A stretch of 64,000 nt of DNA from Mycobacterium sp. Its GTDB lineage: Bacteria; Actinomycetota; Actinomycetes; Mycobacteriales; Mycobacteriaceae. The translations under genes were made by a program, and so were the position numbers. Numbering within the stretch: position 1 is the stretch's first letter; each line of letters opens with the position of its first letter. The notes below the pieces were generated by a model. The model was given only the letters and a program-made list of their open reading frames with translations. It made no database searches and had not been told where the DNA came from. The DNA is taken from positions 141,740-205,739 of the forward strand of contig JACPVR010000018.1 of the NCBI GenBank assembly GCA_016197405.1. Reading direction: 5' to 3'. Shown here in pieces: positions 6,888-14,515 of this stretch.

Positions 6888-7421
6888 ATGGATACCGGCC
6901 CTGGACGAGCAATCGGACTCGCCCCCTTCCATTCTCGTGGCTCCCTCAAAGGGTTCGTGGTGTCGGGCCGATGGCCGGATTCCACCAAGGAGTGGGCACA
7001 ACTGTTGATGGCTGCGGTTCGCGTCGCTTCTCTGCCCGGATTGCTCTCCACCACAACGATATTCGGCGTCCGTGAAGAGCTTCCCGATGCTCCCGAGCCC
7101 GGCACGGTCGGGCTGGTCCTCGCCGAAGGGCCCGTCGTCGGCGAGTCCGCAGTGACGCCAGGACATTTCGCCGACCACCAGCCGCCCGCCCTGATAATGC
7201 TGCACCCACCGTCGGAAACCATGCCGTCGCTGCCCGAATGCGTGGGAGCCGCGTCTGGATGCGTATTGCTGCCCGGCCTACCGCATTTGGGCCTGGAGCA
7301 CCGCGCCGCCTGGGTCGAGGCGGAGTCGGACGGCACCATCACCTCGATGGTGAGCCGTGTCGGTGTCGATCCGATAAGCCACCCCGACACCGCGATTCTG
7401 GCGATGCTGCTGGCCGCCTAG
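6888..7421 (+). CDS. Conserved hypothetical protein (Rv3847-like)
   Basis: Starting at ATG 6888, which has GGAGGG 3-9 bp upstream, the product is 177 residues, the same length as Rv3847. The longer frame from 6789 has no ribosome site. The protein is soluble, with FVVSGRWPDSTKEWAQLLMAAVRVASLPGLLST near the N-terminus and a second block HLGLEHRAAWVEAESDG. No catalytic motif is seen. Gene order sodN / Rv3847-like / GDT1-like / espR repeats the sodA-Rv3847-Rv3848-espR order of M. tuberculosis. Function unknown. Confidence 0.8.
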   Translation: MDTGPGRAIGLAPFHSRGSLKGFVVSGRWPDSTKEWAQLLMAAVRVASLPGLLSTTTIFGVREELPDAPEPGTVGLVLAEGPVVGESAVTPGHFADHQPPALIMLHPPSETMPSLPECVGAASGCVLLPGLPHLGLEHRAAWVEAESDGTITSMVSRVGVDPISHPDTAILAMLLAA

Positions 7422-7469
7422 CCGATTCGACAGGTGGCGCGAGCACCGTATTTGACCGTATGGTGTGGA

Positions 7470-7568
7470 CTATCAGCGAAGGGGAGTAGCCCCCAATCGT
7501 CGTGTCGACATACTGGCGTGAGCCCGGCAGACGAACCGCGTTCCGGCGCGGTGGGTGAGACCTTCGAC
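7470..7568 (+). ncRNA. yybP-ykoY manganese riboswitch
   Basis: The leader of the GDT1-like gene contains the conserved yybP-ykoY core. CGAAGG (7477-7482) is the 5' strand of the closing stem and runs into GGGGAGTAGC (7481-7490). GTCGACATACTGG follows at 7504. GTGAG and CCCGGC lie around 7518-7528, a GC-rich hairpin at 7536-7552, and GGTGAGACC at 7554-7562, followed by CCTTCG (7561-7566), which pairs with the first strand. This class binds Mn2+ and switches on Mn exporters. The gene starts 54 bp downstream with AAAGG at 7610-7614, so control of translation or of an intervening terminator is possible. Confidence 0.85.
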
Positions 7569-7619
7569 CGATGACCGGCGTCCGCATTGCGGGCGCGGGC
7601 AACGCGTCGAAAGGTCACC

Positions 7620-8330
7620 ATGTTCGCAGCCGCCCTACTCAGTTTCGGAGTGGTATTCCTCGCCGAACTCGGCGACAAATCGCAGTTGATCACCATGACC
7701 TATGCGCTGCGCTACCGGTGGTGGGTTGTGTTGTCGGGCGTCGGTATCGCCGCTTTCCTCGTGCACGGCATCTCGGTGACGGTGGGCCACTTCCTCGGCT
7801 TGACCCTGCCCCGCCAACCCATCGCCTTCGTCGCGGCGATCGCGTTCTTCGCATTCGCGATCTGGACGTTCCGTGAGGGCGGCACCGACGAGGACGAGAC
7901 CGACGCCTCCGCCGCCGCCAAGGCACCGCGATTCGTGATCCTGGCGGTCATCTCGTCGTTCGTGTTGGCCGAACTGGGTGACAAGACCATGCTCGCGACC
8001 GTCGCACTGGCCGCCGACAACTCCTGGGCCGGGGTGTGGGCCGGGGCGACCGCCGGAATGGTGCTCGCCGACGGCGTGGCCATCGCGGTCGGACGGCTCT
8101 TGCACCGCCGCCTCCCGGAGCGCCTGTTACACGTGCTGGCCGCCGTGTTGTTCCTGCTTTTCGGTGTCTGGATCCTGTTCAACAGCGCGCTGGGCCGCCC
8201 TGGCCTGGCCATCGTCGTCACCTCCTCGGTCGCCGTGGTGGCGCTGGCAGTGGCTGTCGGTAGGTGGCTCGTGCGCCGCCGCCGCACCGATTCGCCACCG
8301 GTGCCGGAGCCCTCGTCGGACGCCGCCTAA
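7620..8330 (+). CDS. GDT1/TMEM165 (UPF0016) family manganese/calcium transporter
   Basis: This 236-residue inner-membrane protein has the two inverted repeats typical of UPF0016. Each carries the acidic transport motif, ELGDKSQL at residues 16-23 and ELGDKTML in the second half. About six membrane helices are visible, with a charged loop (EGGTDEDETDA) between the halves. Family members export Mn2+ or exchange Ca2+/Mn2+ for protons. The upstream Mn riboswitch makes manganese export the likely role. ATG 7620 is chosen because AAAGG precedes it and the first helix follows at once. By position it corresponds to Rv3848. Confidence 0.88.
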   Translation: MFAAALLSFGVVFLAELGDKSQLITMTYALRYRWWVVLSGVGIAAFLVHGISVTVGHFLGLTLPRQPIAFVAAIAFFAFAIWTFREGGTDEDETDASAAAKAPRFVILAVISSFVLAELGDKTMLATVALAADNSWAGVWAGATAGMVLADGVAIAVGRLLHRRLPERLLHVLAAVLFLLFGVWILFNSALGRPGLAIVVTSSVAVVALAVAVGRWLVRRRRTDSPPVPEPSSDAA

Positions 8331-8720
8331 CCAGGCGCAGGTCTTTACCTGAGGTCGTTACCGCAGGTAAAGAGTCCATAGTCCTCAAAGGTGTAACCGG
8401 CGTTCCCAGGCAGCAAAGGTGAGGTCCTGTGTCGAAGCCATGCTTCGTCGTTGCCCGTGAAACGCACCCCGTGAGCCCCCATCGGGTGCCTCGCAGAGCC
8501 CCGAAAGACCCAAATCGGCCCCGGACACCTGCGTTTACTCAAGTTGCATAGGCAACGAATTCCGTAGCTAATCGGTTTCACAGGTCTCCCATATGTGGGA
8601 AAAACCGCCCCGATTAAATTTTGTTGGGTTTGCACTTGGTTACGACGGCTTCACTGGGTACCATGATCAGCAAATACGCGATCGCGCTGAGATTCTTGCT
8701 GCAACACGTGGAGGTCCAAA
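8331..8720. other. Long intergenic region upstream of espR
   Basis: These 390 bp have no supported gene. A perfect 10-bp inverted repeat (TCTTTACCTG at 8342-8351, CAGGTAAAGA at 8364-8373) lies 11 bp after the transporter stop; it may terminate that gene or be an operator. A good promoter is TTGGTT (8636-8641), 17 bp, TACCAT (8659-8664), giving an espR leader of about 50 nt. The segment 8560-8630 is AT-rich and could hold sites for EspR itself, Lsr2 or PhoP-type regulators. Confidence 0.45.
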
Positions 8721-9119
8721 ATGAGCACGACGTTCGCCGCCAGGCTGAATCGTCTATTCGACACGGTCTATCCACCTGGCCGCGGGCCCCACACTTCCGC
8801 AGAAGTCATCGGGGCTCTCAAGGCCGAAGGTGTGACCATGTCGGCGCCGTATCTGTCTCAGCTGCGGTCAGGCAACCGCACCAATCCGTCGTCGGCCACC
8901 ATGACGGCTCTGGCCAACTTCTTCCGGATCAAGCCGGCGTATTTCACCGACGACGATTACTACGAGAAGCTCGATAAAGAGCTGACGTGGCTGGCCAATA
9001 TGCGCGACGAGGGTGTGCGCCGTATCGCCGCCCGCACCGTCGGACTGTCCCCCGAGGCCCAGCAGGATCTGGTGCACAAGGCCGAGGAACTGCGTCGCCA
9101 GGAGAACCTGGCGGACTGA
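8721..9119 (+). CDS. espR: EspR nucleoid-associated regulator
   Basis: EspR is a dimeric helix-turn-helix DNA-bridging protein that in M. tuberculosis activates espACD and so controls ESX-1. The 132-residue product is nearly collinear with it: MSTTFAARLNRLFDTVYPP, HTSAEVIGALKAEGV, the recognition region APYLSQLRSGNRTNPS, and the C-terminal dimerisation helices (DDDYYEKLDKEL onward). ATG 8721 follows GTGGAGGT. ESX-1 is not in its usual place in this window, so its targets here may differ. It is convergent with an ImmA-type protease/membrane protein pair. Confidence 0.95.
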   Translation: MSTTFAARLNRLFDTVYPPGRGPHTSAEVIGALKAEGVTMSAPYLSQLRSGNRTNPSSATMTALANFFRIKPAYFTDDDYYEKLDKELTWLANMRDEGVRRIAARTVGLSPEAQQDLVHKAEELRRQENLAD

Positions 9120-9140
9120 CGTCCCCCTCAGGCACGCGCC

Positions 9141-10277
9141 CTATCCGGTCCGCAGTTGGGCCTGATACTGCCGCGCTATCTCGATGATCCAGTCCCGGTC
9201 GGCATAGCCGTCGGGCTGATGTAACCAGCCCAGCCCGGGGAACGCGGCGTCGCTGGCCGCCCTGTCATCATCCGAACCGGCGTGAATCCATTCGGCCACC
9301 GCGCGCGCCTGCGCGACAGGAGGCACGTCGGGGCGCTCGATACCTGCCCAGATGTCGTCGTCAGGCTCCTGCGGTGCGGTGTACCCGCCTCCGGCGATCC
9401 GGGCGCCGTGCGCTGCGGATGCCTCCAGGAACAGTGCGTCGGAGATGAGCGACAGTTTCTCGGCGACCTGGAAGGCCAGCGGACCGCGCGGCCGGACGCC
9501 GATGCCGATATCGGGCTGGCGGCGCAACAACTCGTCGAGCAGGGGTTTGATGGCGCGCAGCTCGCCGCGGCCGCTGAACCAGTCTTCCACCGACGGCAGC
9601 AGCGAGCCCGCTGCCACGACGGCCATGGCGCACCCGAGCAGCGTCGCCGCGGTTCCCACGCCGAGCAGGTGCACCGATCCGACGGCGCGGATCAGGAAGA
9701 ACGCGCTGGCCAGCAGGATCAGCACGATGCCGAGGGTGAAGACGAACAGCGCCCGGCCGCGCCGGCTGCGGTTGGAATGACGCAACCCGGCCCAGGCCAC
9801 CAGCGTCAGCGCCAGCAGGACGTACAGCAGTGGCACCAGCCAGGTCAGCGAGACGTTGGAGGTACCGAGGTTTCGGTGCAGGTACTCCTGCGGCGACATT
9901 TCCTGCTGCCTGCCGCCGGTGAAGAACACCGCAGCTGCCACCACTGCGACGACGGCGGCAAAGCCGTACTGCGCGAACGCAATTCGACGTACCACTGCCG
10001 GCGTGCGTTCAGAGCCGACACCGATGATCATCACGCAGCTGCCCGCTGCGCTGGCGATCAGCGCGATCTGGCTCAGCAGCACCGAGACGTTGGGCCAGTG
10101 CAGGGCGTTGTCCAACAACAGGGTCAGCGGTTGCCAGTTGAGGGCGGCCACCGCCGCCAGGCTGCCGAGCGCGACGATCATCGCGGTACTCACCAGGGAC
10201 TGCTTGTTCACCAGTGCCCAGCCGATGCGAACACCGGTGGCAAGGCCCAGCAGGCCGGCGATCACCCAGACGGTCAA
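9141..10277 (-). CDS. DUF6545 (MAB_1171c-type) multi-pass membrane protein
   Basis: The 378-residue protein has seven or so membrane helices in its first 220 residues and a soluble C-terminal domain containing LLDELLRRQPDIGIGVRPRGPLAFQ and DWIIEIARQY. This is the MAB_1171c-like layout found in actinobacteria next to ImmA/IrrE-type peptidases. Its ATG overlaps the TGA of the upstream peptidase gene by 4 bp (10274-10277), so they form one translationally coupled unit. Function unknown; partnership with the peptidase and an HTH regulator is inferred from context. Confidence 0.7.
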   Translation of the reverse strand: MTVWVIAGLLGLATGVRIGWALVNKQSLVSTAMIVALGSLAAVAALNWQPLTLLLDNALHWPNVSVLLSQIALIASAAGSCVMIIGVGSERTPAVVRRIAFAQYGFAAVVAVVAAAVFFTGGRQQEMSPQEYLHRNLGTSNVSLTWLVPLLYVLLALTLVAWAGLRHSNRSRRGRALFVFTLGIVLILLASAFFLIRAVGSVHLLGVGTAATLLGCAMAVVAAGSLLPSVEDWFSGRGELRAIKPLLDELLRRQPDIGIGVRPRGPLAFQVAEKLSLISDALFLEASAAHGARIAGGGYTAPQEPDDDIWAGIERPDVPPVAQARAVAEWIHAGSDDDRAASDAAFPGLGWLHQPDGYADRDWIIEIARQYQAQLRTG

Positions 10278-10765
10278 CCAAACGCCTCTCCGAGACGCAC
10301 CTGCACTATCGACGAGCGGTCAGAGGGCATGCGGCCCAGCCGATAGATGAGCAGAGCCGCGAAGTCCTCGGCCTCCTGCTCGGCCTCGGCCCCACTGGGA
10401 CCCATGCATCCGGTTCGCTGGTTGAGCATGTATCCGATCAGATCATCACTGGCGAATTCGGTGCTGCTGCGGGCGGCTTCGACCACGGGGATGCCGTCAT
10501 GGCCCAGGACCAGGTGCCCGAGTTCGTGCGCCAGGGTCCGCTCCCATGTCGGAAGTCCCTGCTGGATGAGGAACACGTCGTGGTCGACGTACTGGCGCCA
10601 TTGTCCGCACACACCGTGCGGCAGATCGGCCATCTTGATGGTGATCTTGCGGCTGCGGTCGTCGCCGACGGCGCTCACCAGCCGTTGCACCGTGACTTCC
10701 CCGCGCCGGGGCGCGAGCGCGAGCACATCTGCCACGGCCTTGGTCACTCGACGACTAGCCGACAT
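10274..10765 (-). CDS. ImmA/IrrE-type metallopeptidase
   Basis: The 163-residue protein has the zinc-binding motif HELGHLVLGH, with His80, Glu81 and His84, and a downstream acidic helix (AEAEQEAEDFAALLIYRLG) that would give the third ligand. ImmA/IrrE enzymes cleave helix-turn-helix repressors to induce genes. It is coupled to the DUF6545 membrane protein. The nearest HTH protein is EspR, encoded 1.2 kb away in convergent orientation. Whether EspR is a substrate is not known. Confidence 0.75.
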   Translation of the reverse strand: MSASRRVTKAVADVLALAPRRGEVTVQRLVSAVGDDRSRKITIKMADLPHGVCGQWRQYVDHDVFLIQQGLPTWERTLAHELGHLVLGHDGIPVVEAARSSTEFASDDLIGYMLNQRTGCMGPSGAEAEQEAEDFAALLIYRLGRMPSDRSSIVQVRLGEAFG

Positions 10766-10789
10766 GTGATCTCCCTACCTGGGGTTTCA

Positions 10790-11890
10790 TCATCGCAGGA
10801 ACCTCGACGTCCCCGCGGCACGGACCGCGACACCGGATTTCGCCTGGCGGTAGCCGAGATAACCACCCGCCGCGGTGAGCGCGACGATCCCGACCAGACC
10901 GGGCACCGCCAGACCGGCGATCTGGGTCATGTCCGCGGTGCGCAGGTAGGCCGGGTATCCGACCCGGAAACCCTCGGGGGGTGCGCCGCTCATACCGGCG
11001 GACTCCGGCATCGGCGACTGCGCCAGCGGTTGTCGATCGGGCATCGCGGCAGGTGAGGACGGCAGCGGCGACGACATCGACGGTGGCGGCGCCGTCTCGA
11101 TGACTGCGCTCGGCGGGGGCGGCACGATGAACACCGGCACGGCGGCGGCCATCGGGACCACTGCGCCCGCGGGGCCGTTGACTCCCCCGCCACCGGCCAT
11201 CGCGCTCACGCCACCACCGCGGCCACCGTCGGTCCCGGCTCCGGTGTCCGTCTCGGTGTCGGTCTCGGCGTCGGTGGGCGGGGTCTCTTCCGGTTCCGGA
11301 TTCGTGGTCGGCTCATCGGGATAGGGCCCGGTCGGCCATTGCGGCCCGCTCACGCCTCCGCTGCCACCGCCGCTGCCGGTGCTCCCGGAGCCACCGGTAC
11401 CGGGGGTGTCCACACCGCCGCCCGGGTCGGGATCGGGGTCTGGGTCGGGATCCTCACCGCCACCGCCACCGCCACCGCCATGACAAGGTCGGCCCGGATC
11501 GGAACCGTCATCTCCGTCATCGTCGCCGGGGTGATGTGGCGGCCGGCCACCCGGCCAGTCGCCGCCGCCGTGCCATCCGCCCGGACCCGAACCGTGTGGA
11601 CCATGCGGGGTTTCGCCGTCGGTGCCGGTTGTGCCGCCATCGTTGTCCGAGCCGGGACCGGGGGTGGGTTTGTCCGAGCCGTCACGCCGCGGCCACCGGC
11701 TCTGCGGGCGATCGGTGTTGTCACCGGGTCGATGTGCGGGAGCATCGGCGGTGCTGCCGTCGCGGTTCTCGGCACCGGACCCGCGGTCGGCCGCGGCAGG
11801 CGCCAGCCCGATGCCGCCGATACCGCCGGCCAGGAAGCCGCAGGCGATCACTCCGCCGATCGCTGCGGCCCGCGCATGCGAGCCTTCCAC
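10790..11890 (-). CDS. Low-complexity Gly/Asp/Pro-rich envelope protein
   Basis: From GTG 11890, preceded by AGGGAAAA, the product is 366 residues. It has a signal-like first helix (about residues 5-30, ending LAPAAA), a very long disordered middle with DPDPDPDP, Gly and His/Gly runs, and acidic TDTETDT repeats, then a C-terminal helix (IAGLAVPGLVGIVALTAAGG) and a basic end. This predicts a C-terminally anchored surface protein. The frame stays open to 12913, but that part is antisense to two good genes, so GTG 11890 is preferred. No family is recognised. Confidence 0.6.
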   Translation of the reverse strand: MEGSHARAAAIGGVIACGFLAGGIGGIGLAPAAADRGSGAENRDGSTADAPAHRPGDNTDRPQSRWPRRDGSDKPTPGPGSDNDGGTTGTDGETPHGPHGSGPGGWHGGGDWPGGRPPHHPGDDDGDDGSDPGRPCHGGGGGGGGEDPDPDPDPDPGGGVDTPGTGGSGSTGSGGGSGGVSGPQWPTGPYPDEPTTNPEPEETPPTDAETDTETDTGAGTDGGRGGGVSAMAGGGGVNGPAGAVVPMAAAVPVFIVPPPPSAVIETAPPPSMSSPLPSSPAAMPDRQPLAQSPMPESAGMSGAPPEGFRVGYPAYLRTADMTQIAGLAVPGLVGIVALTAAGGYLGYRQAKSGVAVRAAGTSRFLR

Positions 11891-12073
11891 TGTTTTCCCT
11901 GTTCCCTCTGCCGCCACTGCCTCTGATCTGCGGCTTTCTCCCCAGGTGTGCGTTGGCCCCATTCTCGCATATCGCCAGGTCATAATTTCGGCGGTCGAGC
12001 CAGACGATAGGGTTGGGACACCGTTGGCGGGCAGACCGCGCGACGCGTGACGAGAGCACGGAAGGCGGCCGGA

Positions 12074-12730
12074 ATGGGTCTGTTCACTACGCGGAAGACT
12101 CGCGCGAGGCGTCGTGCCGAGGCCAAGGCCCTCAAGTCGAAAGCCAAGCTGGAAGCCAAGCTCTCCGCCAAGAACGAGGCCCGGCGCATCAAGGCCGAGG
12201 GCCGCGCGGGCGCGAAGGCGCTCAAGTCTCAGTTGAAGGCGCAGCGCGACAGTGACCGGGCCGCCGTCAAGGTCGCCGAGACCCAGCTCAAGGCTGCCCG
12301 CGAAGGAAAGCTGCTGTCCCCGACCCGGGTCAAGCGCACCCTCAGCGTCGCCCGGCTGCTGGCCCCGGTTCTCGTTCCGCTGGTGTACCGCGCGGTCACC
12401 ACCGCACGCGGCGTGCTCGACGAGCGCCGCGCGCAGCGGCTCGGGGTGCCGCTGAGCCAGGTCGGTCAGTTCGCCGGTCACGGCGGCGCACTGTCGGCCC
12501 GTATCGCCAGTGCCGAGCAGTCGGTGCGCGCGGTGGCCGAGAAGAAGCCCAAGGATCCCGAGACCAAACAGTTCGTCTCGGCGATCAACGAGCGGCTGGC
12601 CGACCTGGCCGTCGCCGTGACCACCGCCGAGCACATGCCCGCCGACCGGCGCCGCGCCGCGCACACCTCGATCGCCGGCCAGCTCGACGGTGTCGAAGCC
12701 GATCTGATGGCCCGCCTCGGCGTGCTCTGA
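12074..12730 (+). CDS. DUF6474 protein (Rv3850-like)
   Basis: ATG 12074 follows GGAAGGCGG and gives 218 residues, the length of Rv3850. The first 90 residues are a Lys/Ala/Glu-rich charged helix with likely coiled-coil (TRKTRARRRAEAKALKS onward). A hydrophobic stretch (VARLLAPVLVPLVYRAVTTA) and a soluble C-terminal helical domain follow. The Lys-rich helix is reminiscent of nucleic acid- or membrane-surface-binding proteins. Function unknown. It is 13 bp from the next gene and heads the copper-type cluster. Confidence 0.8.
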   Translation: MGLFTTRKTRARRRAEAKALKSKAKLEAKLSAKNEARRIKAEGRAGAKALKSQLKAQRDSDRAAVKVAETQLKAAREGKLLSPTRVKRTLSVARLLAPVLVPLVYRAVTTARGVLDERRAQRLGVPLSQVGQFAGHGGALSARIASAEQSVRAVAEKKPKDPETKQFVSAINERLADLAVAVTTAEHMPADRRRAAHTSIAGQLDGVEADLMARLGVL

Positions 12731-12743
12731 ACCGAAACCGACA

Positions 12744-13265
12744 GTGTCCAGGTCCGTGGCCGCCGCCGCCCGATTCCGCGGGTCGGCCGCCGGCGCGTTC
12801 ACCGCAGCGCTCGCGGTGGCGGCCCACGGCCTCGGCGATGGCGGCGCTCCCGCCGGCGGATCATTGGCCTTGCTCGCCGTCCTTGCCGCCGGTATCGGCG
12901 CACTGGTCGCCACCTGGGAACACGCGGCGCGACGGCTGACGCTGCTGGGTGTGCTGGCGGGCGGTCAGCTCGCCGGGCATCTGGCGCTGAGCATCGGCGG
13001 GCATCACGGTAGCGCCGCCGCGCCGGTCTCGATGGTGACGCTCCATGTGGTCGCCGTGATCACCGGAGCGCTGCTGGTGACCGCCTGCGAGCGGTTGTTC
13101 CGGCTGCTGTCGACGGTTGTCAGCGGCAGCGATCCCACCGGGCCGTTGCCTGCGGTGGTTCCGCTGCGCACCGCCGTCATCCGCGGTGAACATCCGTCGC
13201 GTCGTGAGCTTCTGCTTGCCGCATCGATATCGCATCGGGGCCCGCCGGCACGCATCGCGTGCTGA
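12744..13265 (+). CDS. Four-helix membrane protein of a copper-type cluster
   Basis: This is a 173-residue membrane protein with about four helices and several His residues near membrane edges (AAHGLGDGG, WEHAARR, GHLALSIGGHH). It starts at GTG 12744, 13 bp after the Rv3850-like stop, and ends 42 bp before ycnI. No named family is certain. The His-rich segments and the YcnI-CopC-CopD neighbours suggest a role in copper handling, but this is inference. Confidence 0.65.
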   Translation: MSRSVAAAARFRGSAAGAFTAALAVAAHGLGDGGAPAGGSLALLAVLAAGIGALVATWEHAARRLTLLGVLAGGQLAGHLALSIGGHHGSAAAPVSMVTLHVVAVITGALLVTACERLFRLLSTVVSGSDPTGPLPAVVPLRTAVIRGEHPSRRELLLAASISHRGPPARIAC

Positions 13266-13307
13266 CCTGTCCCTGAAATTCCTTGCGATACAAGAAAGTT
13301 CAATCGA

Positions 13308-14015
13308 ATGCTTCGTAATACCAGGCTGCTTTCGCGCGCCTTCACCACGGTTGCGGCCGCCTCCGCCGTGGCCCTCGGCTCGCTCGTCCTCAGTGCGCCC
13401 GCCGGCGCCCACGTCCACGTCGACGCCGATGACCCGGTTCCCGGTGGCTCAGCGGTGATCACCTTCCGGGTCCCCAACGAGTCCGACAGCGGCTCACCCA
13501 CCACGGCGCTGACCGTGAACCTGCCCGATCTGGCTTCGGTGTCGGCCGCGGCCACCCCCGGCTGGACCACGAAACTGGACCGCGACACCGCGGCAGGCAC
13601 CGTCCGGTCGATCACCTGGACCGCGACGCCCGGCGGCGGTATCGGCGCCGATCAATTCGGCCTCTTCGTCTTGCAGGCGACACTGCCCGATACCGCCACG
13701 GTCAGCTTCCCGGCCACGCAGACCTATGCCGACGGCACCGTCGTCAAGTGGGACCAGGCGCCGCTGCCCGGCGGCGGCGAACCCGAGTACCCGGCGCCCG
13801 AACTGACCCTGACCGCAGGCGATCCCGGCGGTGAGGCCGATCACCACGCGGCTCCTTCGGCACCCACCGCGACCGCGACCGCGACGCCGGTGGCCGCGCC
13901 GGCACCGGCCGCCGCCGCGGCGCGGCCCGACAACGTCGCACGCGCCTTGGCGGGCGCGGCGCTGCTACTGGCGGCCGTCGGCGTGGTTGTGGCATTGGTG
14001 CGGCGGCGCGCATGA
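13308..14015 (+). CDS. YcnI-like (DUF1775) secreted copper-binding protein
   Basis: The 235-residue precursor has a signal peptide ending in SAPAGA, and the mature N-terminus AHVHVDADDPVPGG. The new N-terminal His and a nearby Trp bind Cu(II) in YcnI proteins. The DUF1775 beta-sandwich (to about residue 170) is followed by an Ala/Pro/Thr linker and a C-terminal membrane helix with VRRRA. It overlaps copC by 4 bp and so is probably co-translated with it. The role would be copper binding at the outer face of the membrane for delivery to CopC/CopD. Confidence 0.85.
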   Translation: MLRNTRLLSRAFTTVAAASAVALGSLVLSAPAGAHVHVDADDPVPGGSAVITFRVPNESDSGSPTTALTVNLPDLASVSAAATPGWTTKLDRDTAAGTVRSITWTATPGGGIGADQFGLFVLQATLPDTATVSFPATQTYADGTVVKWDQAPLPGGGEPEYPAPELTLTAGDPGGEADHHAAPSAPTATATATPVAAPAPAAAAARPDNVARALAGAALLLAAVGVVVALVRRRA

Positions 14016-14515
14016 GCAGCGTCGTACGCCTCGGCGTGGTGACCCTGCTGGCCGGCCTGCTGTTGTTCGCCGGGACGGCGGTCGCGTCGGCGCACGCCAC
14101 CCGGGTCGCCACCGACCCCGTCGAAAATGCCTCGCTGACAACGGGTCCGGAGCGGGTCACCGCGACGTTCAACGAACCGTTGCAGTCGACGTTCGCGGCG
14201 ATGACGGTGGTAGGACCGGACGGCAATCTGTGGTCGACCGGCGACCCGGCCGTCAGCGGCGCCCAGATCGGCGTCGCCGTGCGCCCATTGGGGCCGGCGG
14301 GCACCTACACCGTCAACTACCGGGTGACATCGGCCGACGGTCACGTGGTATCGGGCTCCTGGCCGTTCGAACTGACCCAGCCAGGATCCGGCACGCCGGG
14401 ACCGTCGGCGGCAGCGACCACCGAGGAGACCGGGCTGCCGGTGTGGCCGTTCCTGGCCGGCGCGGTGCTGATCGTGGCCGGCGGTGCGCTGTGGGCGGTG
14501 CGGCGCAGACCGTGA
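14012..14515 (+). CDS. CopC-domain copper-binding protein
   Basis: This 167-residue protein has a signal peptide ending SA and a mature start HATRVATDP, whose N-terminal His is a Cu(II) ligand in CopC. The CopC fold continues to SADGHVVSGSWPFEL, which holds the second His. A linker and a C-terminal membrane helix (VWPFLAGAVLIVAGGALWA) anchor it. It overlaps both neighbours (ATGA at 14012, GTGA at 14512), a tight ycnI-copC-copD operon. It probably passes copper to CopD. Confidence 0.88.
   Translation: MSSVVRLGVVTLLAGLLLFAGTAVASAHATRVATDPVENASLTTGPERVTATFNEPLQSTFAAMTVVGPDGNLWSTGDPAVSGAQIGVAVRPLGPAGTYTVNYRVTSADGHVVSGSWPFELTQPGSGTPGPSAAATTEETGLPVWPFLAGAVLIVAGGALWAVRRRP

Noticed and set aside
8450..8463. 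GTTGCCCGTGAAAC, 12 of 14 matches to the parS site
   Set aside because: Two mismatches break the palindrome, and mycobacterial parS sites normally lie close to parAB/oriC; a chance match is more likely.
11891..12913. Extension of the minus-strand frame of the envelope protein over the Rv3850-like and next gene
   Set aside because: The translation there has no family likeness and is antisense to two genes with good starts; it is GC-driven open frame.
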